Of a DNA stretch of 64,000 nt, positions 25,977-34,319 are shown piece after piece. Made by a program: the position numbers and the translations under genes. Source of the DNA: Terrimonas sp. Lineage in GTDB: Bacteria; Bacteroidota; Bacteroidia; Chitinophagales; Chitinophagaceae. The DNA lies in NCBI RefSeq assembly GCF_003075435.1, contig NZ_QCZJ01000012.1, positions 62,001 to 126,000 of the forward strand. Reading direction: 5' to 3'. Numbering within the stretch: the first letter of the stretch is position 1; every line of letters starts with the position of its first letter. The notes under the pieces were generated by a model, which did no database searches, was not told the origin of the DNA, and saw only the letters and a program-made list of their open reading frames with translations.

Positions 25977-26693
25977 CTAATAAAATTTTCTACGGTTGGT
26001 TTTATTCCAATATAATACCAACAAAAAGCCGATCAACGCTCCGCCTAAGTGCGCCCAATGCGCAACATTGTCGCCGGCAGAGTTTTGAATACCAAGTATC
26101 AATTCCATAGCCCCGTACATAATTACAAACCATTTGGCTTTTATAGGGATGAAAAAGTATAAATAAATAAGACTGTTAGGGAATAAGTAGCCAAATGCTG
26201 CCAAACAACCAAATACCGAGCCTGACGCCCCGAGTGTAGAGGTATTGATTTGTATGTACATTTGCTTCAGAGCCTCAAGCTGAGCCCCCTCACCCAGGGA
26301 TGCTATTTTTTGATATGTATCACGTATCAACATTTCGTTTTCATAGTATAATACTCCAAGATGTAACGCGCCGGCACCAATACCACAAAGCAGGTAGAAT
26401 ATTAAAAATTTTTTAGGACCCCAATAGTTCTCAAGGGTACTTCCAAACATCCACAAAGCGAACATATTAAACAAAATATGTTCAAAACTTCCGTGTAAAA
26501 ACATATACGAAATCAACTGGTGCGGTTTAAAATACACCGAATGAATATCATGCAATGCAAAATATTTTTCAATGGAAAAACCTGTTGATCCCTCAAATGC
26601 TTTTTGAGCTAAAAAAACCAGCGCATTTATTATCAGTAAATTCTTTACTATCAATGGCAATACCTGGAAACCTCTCGGACGGAATTCTGTCAT
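25977..26693 (-). CDS. Rhomboid family intramembrane serine protease
   Basis: A 238-residue six-helix protein. Catalytic Ser157 lies in LGASGSVFG and His215 in WAHLGGAL; HGSFEHILFNM around residues 67-77 supplies the conserved His and Asn that stabilise the oxyanion. Rhomboids cut substrates inside the membrane near a helix-breaking residue. First gene of a minus-strand run with the pseudo-rhomboid (36 bases downstream) and the EEP protein. A -7-type box, TAATTTTG, ends only 8 bases before the ATG (26702-26709). Confidence 0.93.
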   Translation of the reverse strand: MTEFRPRGFQVLPLIVKNLLIINALVFLAQKAFEGSTGFSIEKYFALHDIHSVYFKPHQLISYMFLHGSFEHILFNMFALWMFGSTLENYWGPKKFLIFYLLCGIGAGALHLGVLYYENEMLIRDTYQKIASLGEGAQLEALKQMYIQINTSTLGASGSVFGCLAAFGYLFPNSLIYLYFFIPIKAKWFVIMYGAMELILGIQNSAGDNVAHWAHLGGALIGFLLVLYWNKTNRRKFY

Positions 26694-26701
26694 AATCTTT
26701 C

Positions 26702-26709
26702 CAAAATTA
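26702..26709 (-). promoter_or_regulatory. Putative -7 box for the rhomboid operon
   Basis: Minus-strand TAATTTTG matches TAnnTTTG and ends 8 bases before the start codon at 26693. Transcription would begin at or near the ATG, giving a leaderless mRNA. The -33 element is not clear. Confidence 0.35.
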
Positions 26710-26845
26710 GATGCGAATTTAAACCATGAGGCAGAATTATCAACCCCATATATCCTAAATCTTAACCAATAATCTGTTAACTATAAACACTCAGCAATTT
26801 TGCAACAATCTGAAATACCAACACCTTACACCCTATACCTTACCC

Positions 26846-28267
26846 CTATCTCAGCCTTAATTGCGCTACATTCTCAATATGATGGGTATGAGGGAACATA
26901 TCAACCGGTTGAACCCGGGTAACTTCATAATAATCATTCAGCAATTGAAGATCCCTTGCCTGTGTAGCTGTATTACAGCTTACGTAAACAATTCTTGGCG
27001 CTTTTATTTCAATAAGCTTTTGCACCAGTTTTTCGTGCATACCGGCCCTTGGGGGATCAGTAATGATCACATCCGGCCTTCCGTGCGCTGCAAAAAAAGC
27101 ATCATCACAAATATTAATAACATCACCTGCAAAAAATGAAGCATGATGCACATTGTTCAGCCGGGCATTCTCTTTCGCGTCTTCAATGGCTTCGGCTATC
27201 ACTTCTACGCCTATAATTTTTTTTGCCTGCGCACTTACAAATATGCCAATGCTGCCTGCGCCGCAATACAGGTCGTATACCACTTCGTTGCCGGTTAATG
27301 CCGCAAAATCTCTGGTAATCTGGTATAGTTTTTCTCCCTGCCTGCTGTTGGTTTGAAAAAAAGACTTCGGACCTATTTTAAACCTGTAATTTTCCAGTTG
27401 CTCGGTTATAAATCCTTTTCCATAATAAGCTACAGGTTCAAGGTCGTGAATACTATCATTTTTTTTGGGATTAATAGTATAAAGCAATGTAGTGATTGCA
27501 GGAACTGCCTTAAGCAGGTGATCAAATAACACCTGCTGTTCTTTTTTATCTTCATAACCCAGGCAAATATTTACCATCACTTCGCCGGTTGTACATACTC
27601 TTATAACCAGGGTACGCAGCCAGCCTGTATGATTTTTGATATCATAAAAAGCATATCCCCTTTCAATAGCAAATGTTCTAATGGTATTTTTTATGAGATT
27701 GGACGGTTCATCCATCAGGTGGCAGGTATGTATATCAATCACCTTATCAAACAGCCTGGGTACATGAAAGCCCAGCGCAGGAACATCTTCTTTTTTTTCG
27801 CCTGAGGCATCCATTACTCTCAGTTCTTCCCAGGTTTTGTACCGCTTATTACTAAAGGTAAATTCAAGCTTATTTCTGTACCGTGTATTGCTGTTGCAGC
27901 CGAGAATAGGCGAAATTTCAGGTAAGGTAATTCTGCCGAGTCTTTTGAGATTTTGTACCGCTTCGTTTTGTTTATATTCTAATTGCCTCGAATAGGGCAG
28001 CATTTGCCATTTACAGCCGCCGCATGTTCCAAAATGTTCACAAAAAGGATCAACCCTGTCAGAAGAATAAGATTGAAAATGAATGGCTTTGCCCTCCGCC
28101 CAGTCTTTTTTGCTTTTAGAAAGCCGCACATCCACGATATCTCCGGGCACTGCCCCCTCAATAAAAACAACCTTCCCGTCTATTCTCGCCAAAGATTTGC
28201 CTTCGGCGGCATAATCATCCACTTTAATACCCTGTAAAACCTGGTTTTTATCTCTGCGTTTGCTCAT
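26846..28267 (-). CDS. rlmD: 23S rRNA (uracil-5-)-methyltransferase RlmD/RumA-type
   Basis: Methylates uracil in 23S rRNA (U1939 in E. coli). The TRAM RNA-binding domain covers about residues 10-65; iron-sulphur ligands C76, C82 and C85 are in PFCEHFGTCGGCKWQ. The SAM site is YDLYCGAGSIGIF, and the catalytic cysteine lies in VYVSCNTATQARDL. 473 residues, normal length. A related RlmCD or TrmA-family target is possible since families are close. A -7-type box (TATTTTTG, 28273-28280) ends 5 bases before the ATG. Confidence 0.93.
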   Translation of the reverse strand: MSKRRDKNQVLQGIKVDDYAAEGKSLARIDGKVVFIEGAVPGDIVDVRLSKSKKDWAEGKAIHFQSYSSDRVDPFCEHFGTCGGCKWQMLPYSRQLEYKQNEAVQNLKRLGRITLPEISPILGCNSNTRYRNKLEFTFSNKRYKTWEELRVMDASGEKKEDVPALGFHVPRLFDKVIDIHTCHLMDEPSNLIKNTIRTFAIERGYAFYDIKNHTGWLRTLVIRVCTTGEVMVNICLGYEDKKEQQVLFDHLLKAVPAITTLLYTINPKKNDSIHDLEPVAYYGKGFITEQLENYRFKIGPKSFFQTNSRQGEKLYQITRDFAALTGNEVVYDLYCGAGSIGIFVSAQAKKIIGVEVIAEAIEDAKENARLNNVHHASFFAGDVINICDDAFFAAHGRPDVIITDPPRAGMHEKLVQKLIEIKAPRIVYVSCNTATQARDLQLLNDYYEVTRVQPVDMFPHTHHIENVAQLRLR

Positions 28268-28272
28268 TCCGG

Positions 28273-28280
28273 CAAAAATA
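28273..28280 (-). promoter_or_regulatory. Putative -7 box for rlmD
   Basis: Minus-strand TATTTTTG fits TAnnTTTG and is separated from the ATG at 28267 by only 5 bases, so the transcript may start at the AUG. No clear -33 element. Confidence 0.35.
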
Positions 28281-28410
28281 GGGGTAGTTAAATGAAGAAC
28301 CCATTGGAAAACATAAAATAACCGGAATTTGGCAAGACCCCGAATTTGAGATTCTTTAAAAAGAAAGAAAAAAATTAAGAAAAAGTTAATACTTTTTAAA
28401 AAACATGGTT

Positions 28411-28591
28411 ATATTTGACCCCTACAAAAGAAAAAAGGTCTTCTGTAGAAACAGATGACCTCTAACGATTGCTTGCCATATGAAAATTCTTAATAAGTCT
28501 TTTTTCTGTAAATGATGGCAACTTTTTGCTATCATTTGGATGCCTCTAACTCACTTGCCACTTGCCATTTTTTTCTCACGATTTGCTTGCC
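28411..28591. other. Structured intergenic element (two strong hairpins, repeated CTTGCC)
   Basis: The 467-base gap between rlmD and the next gene holds: a perfect -7 box TATATTTG on the plus strand (28411-28418); a hairpin of 11 bp with one mismatch and an AGAA loop (28437-28462); a 12-bp hairpin with one G-T pair and a CTTT loop (28510-28537); and four CTTGCC words (28473, 28554, 28561, 28586). On the plus strand the hairpins would sit in a 310-base leader of the 28735 gene. On the minus strand the first hairpin is followed by TTTTTTCTTTT, a good terminator for a small RNA of roughly 200 bases. Strand cannot be decided by reading. Confidence 0.5.
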
Positions 28592-28734
28592 TTTTCTCTT
28601 TTTCCGTTTGACAATGTAAAAGTAATACGCGTTTTTATGCTGTACAAAACAACTTGTTCGTAATTTTATCATGCCAAAAGGGTTGTAGAACCTATGAAAC
28701 CCTTACTGGCATTGAGTTTTAGGAAAAAATTATT

Positions 28735-30321
28735 ATGACGTCCAACAGTTTTACAGATGCTTTATTTCAGCTTGTTCGTTCTTTAGAAAAGTCGGAAAAA
28801 AGGCATTTTAAGCTATATATAAAGAGGAGCTCGGGAAAAGAGGACCTTAAAATCATTCAATTATTCGATGCTTTAGACAAGCTTCCCGAATATGATGAGA
28901 AGATATTATTGAAAAAGCTGAAAGGTGTTACCAAACCTCAATTGGCTAATTTAAAAACACATCTTTACAAGCAGCTTTTAGCCAGCCTCCGTTTACTGAA
29001 AACAACAGAAAATACAGATCTCCAGTTGAGCGAGCACCTGGATCATGCCCGTTTATTATATAACAAAGGGCTTAAGATCCAAAGCCTGAAAATACTGGAG
29101 AAAGCGAAAGAATTAGCCAAAGCCAACCAAAAATTTAATTTTCTTGCACAGGTTATCTCCCTGGAAAAGAAAATAGAAACACTACATATAACAAGAAGTA
29201 CGCTTGAAAAAACCGAACAGCTGTCTGTAGAAGCAGTAGATATCAGTGAACATATTGATCGTGTTACAAGACTTTCAAACCTTGCGTTGTTGTTATACCG
29301 CTGGTATGTTAAATACGGGCATGCCCGCAACGAAAATGATGAAAAAGATATAAAGGCTTTCTTTAAAAGCTATTTGCCCCAGGATATAAACGCAGTAAAT
29401 GGGTTTTACGAAAAATTATATTTATACCAGAGTTATTGCTGGTATGCATTTATTCGCCAGGATTTTTTGATGTATTACCGTTACAGTGAAAAATGGATAG
29501 AATTATTTGATGAGCACCCTACTATGATTACTGTAGAAACCGGGCACTACGTAAAGGGGATGCATAATTTGCTGAATGCGCATTTTGATTTGCGCAACTA
29601 CCGCAAATTCCAGGGCACCATACGCAAGTTTGAAAATTTTGCGAAAACACCTGCGGCTACGCATCATGATAATTTTCGCGTGCATACTTCTATATACATC
29701 AACATTGCCAAATTAAACTGGCATTTGATGGTTGGAACATTTAAGGAAGGTTTATCACTTGTGCCTGAAATAGAAACTAACCTTAAAGAGTATGCGCTGT
29801 TTGTTGACCGGCACAGGATTCTTGTTTTCAATTATAAGATAGCAACGCTATATTTTGGAGCAGAGCGTTATTCAGAATCTATTGACTACCTGCAAAAAAT
29901 CATACATGGCTCACAGGATCTGCGCCACGACCTGCAATGTTATGCAAGAGTGCTTCATTTAATGGCGCATTATGAGCTGGGTAATTATGATATTATAGAA
30001 TCGCTGATAAAATCGGTATATCGTTTTATGGCGAAAATGAAAAACCTGACTGTTGTTGAAGAAGAGATGTTCCGCTTTTTAAGACGCTCATTTAATGTTT
30101 CGCCACGCCAGTTAAAACCGGAATTGGAAAATTTTCTTGAAAAGATAAAGCATCTTGAAAAGAACCGTTTTGAAACACGTGCTTTTGCATATCTCGATGT
30201 TATTTCGTGGGTTGAAAGTAAAGTGTATGGCAAATCGCTTGCTGCCATCATTCATGAAAAACATATGCGCAGTGCAAGAAGCGCTGTTCCGCAAAAGAAA
30301 TTACTGAATAAAGCATCCTGA
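28735..30321 (+). CDS. Helical-repeat protein of unknown function
   Basis: A 528-residue soluble protein without signal peptide, rich in amphipathic helices with TPR-like spacing (for example QSLKILEKAKELAKANQKFNF and SESIDYLQKIIHGSQ). The N-terminus, FTDALFQLVRSLEKSEKRHFKLY followed by basic residues, is strongly conserved in similar long proteins I recall from Chitinophagaceae. It ends with a basic tail. No catalytic motif is visible. Function unknown; a scaffold or regulatory role is the most that the repeats suggest. Transcribed alone, possibly from a distant promoter at 28411. Confidence 0.85.
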   Translation: MTSNSFTDALFQLVRSLEKSEKRHFKLYIKRSSGKEDLKIIQLFDALDKLPEYDEKILLKKLKGVTKPQLANLKTHLYKQLLASLRLLKTTENTDLQLSEHLDHARLLYNKGLKIQSLKILEKAKELAKANQKFNFLAQVISLEKKIETLHITRSTLEKTEQLSVEAVDISEHIDRVTRLSNLALLLYRWYVKYGHARNENDEKDIKAFFKSYLPQDINAVNGFYEKLYLYQSYCWYAFIRQDFLMYYRYSEKWIELFDEHPTMITVETGHYVKGMHNLLNAHFDLRNYRKFQGTIRKFENFAKTPAATHHDNFRVHTSIYINIAKLNWHLMVGTFKEGLSLVPEIETNLKEYALFVDRHRILVFNYKIATLYFGAERYSESIDYLQKIIHGSQDLRHDLQCYARVLHLMAHYELGNYDIIESLIKSVYRFMAKMKNLTVVEEEMFRFLRRSFNVSPRQLKPELENFLEKIKHLEKNRFETRAFAYLDVISWVESKVYGKSLAAIIHEKHMRSARSAVPQKKLLNKAS

Positions 30322-30333
30322 TGGTTAACAGGT

Positions 30334-30357
30334 TTCCAACCTTCCCTAGGTTGGGAA
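30334..30357. terminator. Hairpin between convergent genes
   Basis: TTTCCAACCT (30333-30342) pairs with AGGTTGGGAA (30348-30357) with one bulge; loop TCCCT. Located between the helical-repeat gene (plus) and DUF6526 gene (minus). It may end both transcripts, but has no T-run. Confidence 0.4.
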
Positions 30358-30370
30358 TCATCCGGAAAAG

Positions 30371-30808
30371 TTAAACACGCATAAGATCAGGCGCCCAGTT
30401 TTTGATAGATTCTTTTATCTGGGTTGGAGGAAGCTTATCTGCAAGTGTGCGTTGTATCAAATCCTCCAGCTCTTCATCTGAGGCAAAGCGTAAAGCGGCC
30501 AATTGTGCAAAGCTGATTTTATTTTCAATGTCTTCCAATCGTTTGCCGGTAAGTTGAAAATATCTTAACCGCATTTCAAGCCTTACTATCCTGTTTTGTA
30601 AAGTGAGTGCATAGTGTTGCCGCATCATAAAACTTAACCATCCTGTTAATGTAACCAGCAAAGCAATTATTAACCATGAGGCATTATTTGCATCATCAGT
30701 AAAATATTTATAGAGTGCTGTGCCAAGCAGTATTGCTATAACAGGATAAAAAACAAAATGATGAGGCGGATAATAGCGTATATGATTTTTATAGCTCTGG
30801 TGTTGCAT
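30371..30808 (-). CDS. DUF6526 family membrane protein
   Basis: A 145-residue protein starting MQHQSYKNHIRYYPPHHFVFYP, the DUF6526 signature, with two membrane helices (VFYPVIAILLGTALYKYF and ASWLIIALLVTLTGWLSFMM) and a helical cytoplasmic C-terminal domain (YFQLTGKRLEDIENKISFAQL). Function unknown. Divergent from the Gfo/Idh/MocA gene. Confidence 0.85.
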   Translation of the reverse strand: MQHQSYKNHIRYYPPHHFVFYPVIAILLGTALYKYFTDDANNASWLIIALLVTLTGWLSFMMRQHYALTLQNRIVRLEMRLRYFQLTGKRLEDIENKISFAQLAALRFASDEELEDLIQRTLADKLPPTQIKESIKNWAPDLMRV

Positions 30809-30900
30809 GATAATGTTTTAAAGGTATGTCGCAATATACCAACTATAATAATTAACTTCCCTCATAACTATTATTTATAGCCGAATAAAAATAAGATCAT

Positions 30901-32010
30901 ATGAATACCCGTCGCGATTTTTTGCAAAAAATATCTATGGGACTTGGCGCTGCCGCATTGTCGCCATTAATGAGCCAGGCTTCATTTTTTTCAGCCAATA
31001 AAATTCCCGGGCGGAAATTAAATGTTGCATTAATGGGATTAGGTGGTTATGCAGGCATAGTGGCAAGAGCAATGAAGCAATGCCAGATGGCGACTTTAAC
31101 CGGCATTGTTACAGGCACACCTTCCAAAATAGATAAATGGAAAAAGGATTATAATATAGCGGATAAGAATATTTACAATTATGATAATCTGCAAAATATT
31201 GCGAAAAACCCGGATATAGATGTTGTATATATTACAACGCCCAATTCATTGCATCAGAAGCATGTATTGCAGGTGGCGGCAACAGGTAAACATGTTATAT
31301 GTGAAAAACCCCTGGCTGATACTGCCCAGCAGGCAAGGGAAATGATTGCAGCCTGCAAGAAAGCCGGCGTAAAATTTTATGTAGGATACAGGTTGCATTT
31401 TCAACCGCATACCCGCGAAATAATCCGTATGCGGCAGGCTGGCGAGTTTGGTAAAATAATGCATGTAAACAATTATATGGGGTTTCGCATTGGCGATCCC
31501 ACACAATGGCGGTTGAAGAAAGCGCTTGCCGGCGGCGGCGCCATGATGGATGTGGGTGTATATGCGCTTAATGGCGCCCGCTATGCAACCGGTGAAGAAC
31601 CAATATGGGTTACGGCACAGGAAGCAAAAACCGATCCCGTAAAATTTGCTGAAGTTGACGAGACGGTTACATTTCAGCTCGGCTTTCCCGGCGGCGCAAT
31701 AGCGGAATGCGGTACTACGTATAATTTCAACAATTTTGAAAGACTGTATATGATCGGAGAGAAGGGTTTCGCAGAACTAAGCCCTGCATTTGGTTATGGA
31801 CCAATTAAAGGCAGAACGCATTTAGGCGAATTACAGATACAGGACGTAACACACCAGGCGGCGCAGATGGACGGGCTGGCTGATTGTATATTGAACGGCA
31901 AGCCCGATCCCAATATGACAGGTGAAGAAGGATTGAAGGATATGATCGTAATTGATGCGGTATATGAATCCATCAGGAAAAACGGGCAGAAGATTTTGAT
32001 CAATCAATAA
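30901..32010 (+). CDS. Tat-exported Gfo/Idh/MocA family oxidoreductase
   Basis: A 369-residue NAD(P)-dependent sugar oxidoreductase. It begins MNTRRDFLQKISMGLGAAALS, a twin-arginine signal peptide, so it probably acts in the periplasm with a tightly bound cofactor. Rossmann fold: VALMGLGGYAGIVARAMK; the conserved EKP of the family is in VICEKPLADT (Lys is catalytic). The C-terminal domain has MMDVGVYALNGARY. Sugar substrate is not known. A separate transcription unit, some 4 kb from the 3-keto-glycoside cluster, yet of the same enzyme family. Confidence 0.92.
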   Translation: MNTRRDFLQKISMGLGAAALSPLMSQASFFSANKIPGRKLNVALMGLGGYAGIVARAMKQCQMATLTGIVTGTPSKIDKWKKDYNIADKNIYNYDNLQNIAKNPDIDVVYITTPNSLHQKHVLQVAATGKHVICEKPLADTAQQAREMIAACKKAGVKFYVGYRLHFQPHTREIIRMRQAGEFGKIMHVNNYMGFRIGDPTQWRLKKALAGGGAMMDVGVYALNGARYATGEEPIWVTAQEAKTDPVKFAEVDETVTFQLGFPGGAIAECGTTYNFNNFERLYMIGEKGFAELSPAFGYGPIKGRTHLGELQIQDVTHQAAQMDGLADCILNGKPDPNMTGEEGLKDMIVIDAVYESIRKNGQKILINQ

Positions 32011-32088
32011 TGTTTAATAAGGCAGCATCTCGCCGGTTTGCCAAAGCGTGGTATAATAGTTGGATTATCTCTGCTTAAAACAGGGCAT

Positions 32089-32253
32089 ATGAAAACATTT
32101 ATATCAGTGTTGCTCATCCTTTGCACTAGCTTTTTAACCAGTTGCAGCGCTGTTGAAACAATTTTTAAGGCAGGCATGTGGTGGGCGTTCTTTCTTGTTG
32201 CACTGGTAATTATCCTCATCCTCTGGATTGTATTTAAAGCAAAAAAAGATTAG
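32089..32253 (+). CDS. Small lipoprotein with one membrane helix
   Basis: A 54-residue protein from the ATG at 32089. The signal ends in a lipobox (LLILCTSFLTSCSAVE, Cys about residue 18), followed by FKAGMWWAFFLVALVIILILWIVFKAKKD, one membrane helix. The FKAGMW motif recurs in small proteins of Bacteroidetes that databases sometimes mislabel as phosphatidate cytidylyltransferase. Function unknown. The frame is open from 32038, but the upstream part has no family likeness. Confidence 0.7.
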   Translation: MKTFISVLLILCTSFLTSCSAVETIFKAGMWWAFFLVALVIILILWIVFKAKKD

Positions 32254-32286
32254 CCGAAACTTTTCAGCAATACGGGGTATGTATTC

Positions 32287-32327
32287 CCCTTTCATTGCCC
32301 GACCTTAAGGGCAGGGCAATGAAAGGG
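32287..32327. repeat. Long hairpin
   Basis: A perfect 14-bp inverted repeat, CCCTTTCATTGCCC (32287-32300) and GGGCAATGAAAGGG (32314-32327), with a 13-base loop. It lies 33 bases after the small lipoprotein and 31 before the next frame. No T-run follows on the plus strand, so terminator function is uncertain; a palindromic repeat element is the alternative. Confidence 0.5.
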
Positions 32328-32358
32328 ATAGGAGATATTCATTAAATTAATTGTACCA

Positions 32359-32565
32359 ATGAAAAAGAATAAATCATCTGAAAAAGGAGGCAAGGCTGAT
32401 TTTCCGGATATAAAAAAAATAGAGAAGAAAATACAGACCGGAAACCGGAAGAAAATAATTGAAGTACCTGATCGTGATACAGATGATAAGCCAAATACGC
32501 TATCCCCAATAGAAATACCCGAAAGAAAAGAAGAGGATGAAGCTGAGCAGCCTGGTGATAAATAA
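32359..32565 (+). CDS. Short charged protein of unknown function
   Basis: A 68-residue hydrophilic protein starting MKKNKSSEKGGKADFPDIKK, rich in Lys, Glu and Asp, with no hydrophobic segment. Composition suggests intrinsic disorder. Start and frame are plausible, but nothing homologous is recognised. Confidence 0.5.
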   Translation: MKKNKSSEKGGKADFPDIKKIEKKIQTGNRKKIIEVPDRDTDDKPNTLSPIEIPERKEEDEAEQPGDK

Positions 32566-32575
32566 TGTCGTCAAA

Positions 32576-33046
32576 TCAGAATAGTTCTTTCCACCGTTCG
32601 CTCTCAGCGAATTGTTTTATCGTTTCATTCCTTTTTTCTAATAAGGCAGTCATATATTTCTTTAGAAATAATCTGTCAAATATTTCACCTGCAATACCAA
32701 AAGGAACTTTATACATGAATTCATCTGTCATAATGGTGTGATCAGCATTCCTTTTAAAATAGTGCTTATGCGTAATACTTTTAAAAATGCCTTTCAGCAT
32801 GCAATCCTCAAAATAAACAGGGAAATCCATCTCCGTAATTTTCATTTCAAGGTGCTGGTAAATGCCGAAATGTTTAGCCCGCCACTTTACGGTATCTCCC
32901 TTTTCAAATAAACCTGTTGCTTTGCCGGCAACCACGGATTCATTTGTATCAATGGTTGATATTTTATGCAATTCCACGCTCCGGGAAAGATCGAAGCAGA
33001 TTTCCGGGGATGAATATATATTGGTATTGATTTGTATAATGGTCAC
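32576..33046 (-). CDS. SRPBCC (START-like) domain protein
   Basis: About 156 residues from the GTG at 33046: TIIQINTNIYSSPEICFDLSRSVELH is the usual start of polyketide-cyclase/START-like proteins in Bacteroidetes. MKITEMDFPVYFEDCMLKGIFKSITHKHYF forms the central sheet, and the long C-terminal helix (LEKRNETIKQFAESERW) closes the cavity. Probably binds a hydrophobic ligand; ligand unknown. The frame is open to a TTG at 33088, but the first residues of the domain begin near 33046. Confidence 0.75.
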   Translation of the reverse strand: MTIIQINTNIYSSPEICFDLSRSVELHKISTIDTNESVVAGKATGLFEKGDTVKWRAKHFGIYQHLEMKITEMDFPVYFEDCMLKGIFKSITHKHYFKRNADHTIMTDEFMYKVPFGIAGEIFDRLFLKKYMTALLEKRNETIKQFAESERWKELF

Positions 33047-33112
33047 AGGCTTATATAAACGCTTTGCGAATATATAAACCTGTTGCAAATAATCTAACCG
33101 AGGTTATTACTA

Positions 33113-33706
33113 TTAAAAATGATATTGTAGCCCTAAACCAGTGATGAAAAGGCTATTCTTTAGTTTTTTTGTATCGGCCCAGGAAGCAGTAAATGATCCA
33201 ATGAGGTCGAGATGACGTGCTACTGCATATCCTATAGAAGGCGCAATAGCAGGAGCCCATGTTCTTGAATAATGGATATAAGATACACCTGCATTAGCTT
33301 CGATAAACCAGCCCCCAACTTCATCGGTAAACCCATCAATCATGTAACGGGGTACTCCAAAATTAAACCGGTAACCGCCAGTTAATAAAAGTGTGCTTAT
33401 ATTATTGTAATGCCCGCCATCAAATCCCTTAAAAAAATCTCCATCTGTAGCAGGGCTATGCAATGCTTTGAAAGTAATTACATATTCATGAAAAGTATCG
33501 TGGTTTTTTTGCGCTTTGAACATCATTTTCGCGGCGCCGCTCACTCCGTATCTGCCCGGGTATTCTGCTGCATTAAAATTTCCTTCTGCCGTTAAAGCAA
33601 AGCGAAGTGGCTTTGTGGGATAGGTGACTGTTTGATTAATTTGAGCTGATGCAAGGTTGATGCCAAGGAACAGGCATAGTCCTGCAAAAAGTACACTTTT
33701 CTTCAT
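33113..33706 (-). CDS. Outer-membrane beta-barrel protein
   Basis: A 197-residue protein with a signal peptide (MKKSVLFAGLCLFLGINLASAQ, cleaved after SAQ) and alternating strands through the rest, ending in an aromatic residue (LGLQYHF), the typical outer-membrane insertion signal. It looks like a small OmpW/OprF-sized porin-like barrel. Function unknown. Confidence 0.75.
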   Translation of the reverse strand: MKKSVLFAGLCLFLGINLASAQINQTVTYPTKPLRFALTAEGNFNAAEYPGRYGVSGAAKMMFKAQKNHDTFHEYVITFKALHSPATDGDFFKGFDGGHYNNISTLLLTGGYRFNFGVPRYMIDGFTDEVGGWFIEANAGVSYIHYSRTWAPAIAPSIGYAVARHLDLIGSFTASWADTKKLKNSLFITGLGLQYHF

Positions 33707-33736
33707 GATTAAGAGGTTTGAGGTTGAAACAATTGT

Positions 33737-33949
33737 ATGTTAATAATAAATGACGACTTGTTGAAACAATTGGTTCCAGGAAAGGATAGAAAACTTAGAA
33801 TGCTTACAAGGGATAATGAACTTGAAGAAGTAACCGGTTTTACCGGATTTAAAAGAATGGATTTAAGAGAATCCGCTACAACAAATAGTGCAAGCGGTAA
33901 TGCAAATGTATATTTTATTGCAGAAGTTCCTAAAAAATTATGCTTATAA
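33737..33949 (+). CDS. Short hypothetical protein
   Basis: A 70-residue frame beginning MLIINDDLLKQLVPGKDRKLR. The residue mix looks protein-like, but no family is recognised. It is divergent from the neighbouring barrel gene with 30 bases between the starts. Confidence 0.4.
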   Translation: MLIINDDLLKQLVPGKDRKLRMLTRDNELEEVTGFTGFKRMDLRESATTNSASGNANVYFIAEVPKKLCL

Positions 33950-33987
33950 CTACCAATAATTAATCTATGATAACAAACAAAGGTTTT

Positions 33988-34269
33988 TTATATAAGTTTA
34001 ATTATACGCCATAAGCCTGGATCCACTTTTTTTAGTTCAGCTTTAATAGTAGCTTTTTCATTAATGTCAGCAGATATACAGCTCTCTTTGCTTATAAGGG
34101 CTTTGAGTTTGTTATCTTCCTTTTCATTAAATAAAAATGGTTCTTCCTTTTTGGGCGAAGCGCTCTTAACATCTAATGATAATATATTAAAGTCGCTCTG
34201 CTCACTATACGTTTCCGTATGTGTTACAATAGCTACAATAATAGCACAATTAGGCCTTATCGGGGGCAT
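33988..34269 (-). CDS. Short hypothetical protein
   Basis: A 93-residue frame 50 bases downstream of the M6 protease, on the same strand. It starts MPPIRPNCAIIVAIVTHTETY with a short hydrophobic stretch, then a charged body ending KKVDPGLWRIIKLI. It could be a small partner of the protease, or chance. No family recognised. Confidence 0.35.
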   Translation of the reverse strand: MPPIRPNCAIIVAIVTHTETYSEQSDFNILSLDVKSASPKKEEPFLFNEKEDNKLKALISKESCISADINEKATIKAELKKVDPGLWRIIKLI

Positions 34270-34319
34270 ACATCAAACTGATATTTTTAATAAAGCTACT
34301 GATCTATTTATTGCAAAGA

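Noticed and set aside
28441-28591. CTTGCC repeats as a CRISPR array
   Set aside because: Units are only 6 bases, spacing is irregular, and no cas genes are present.
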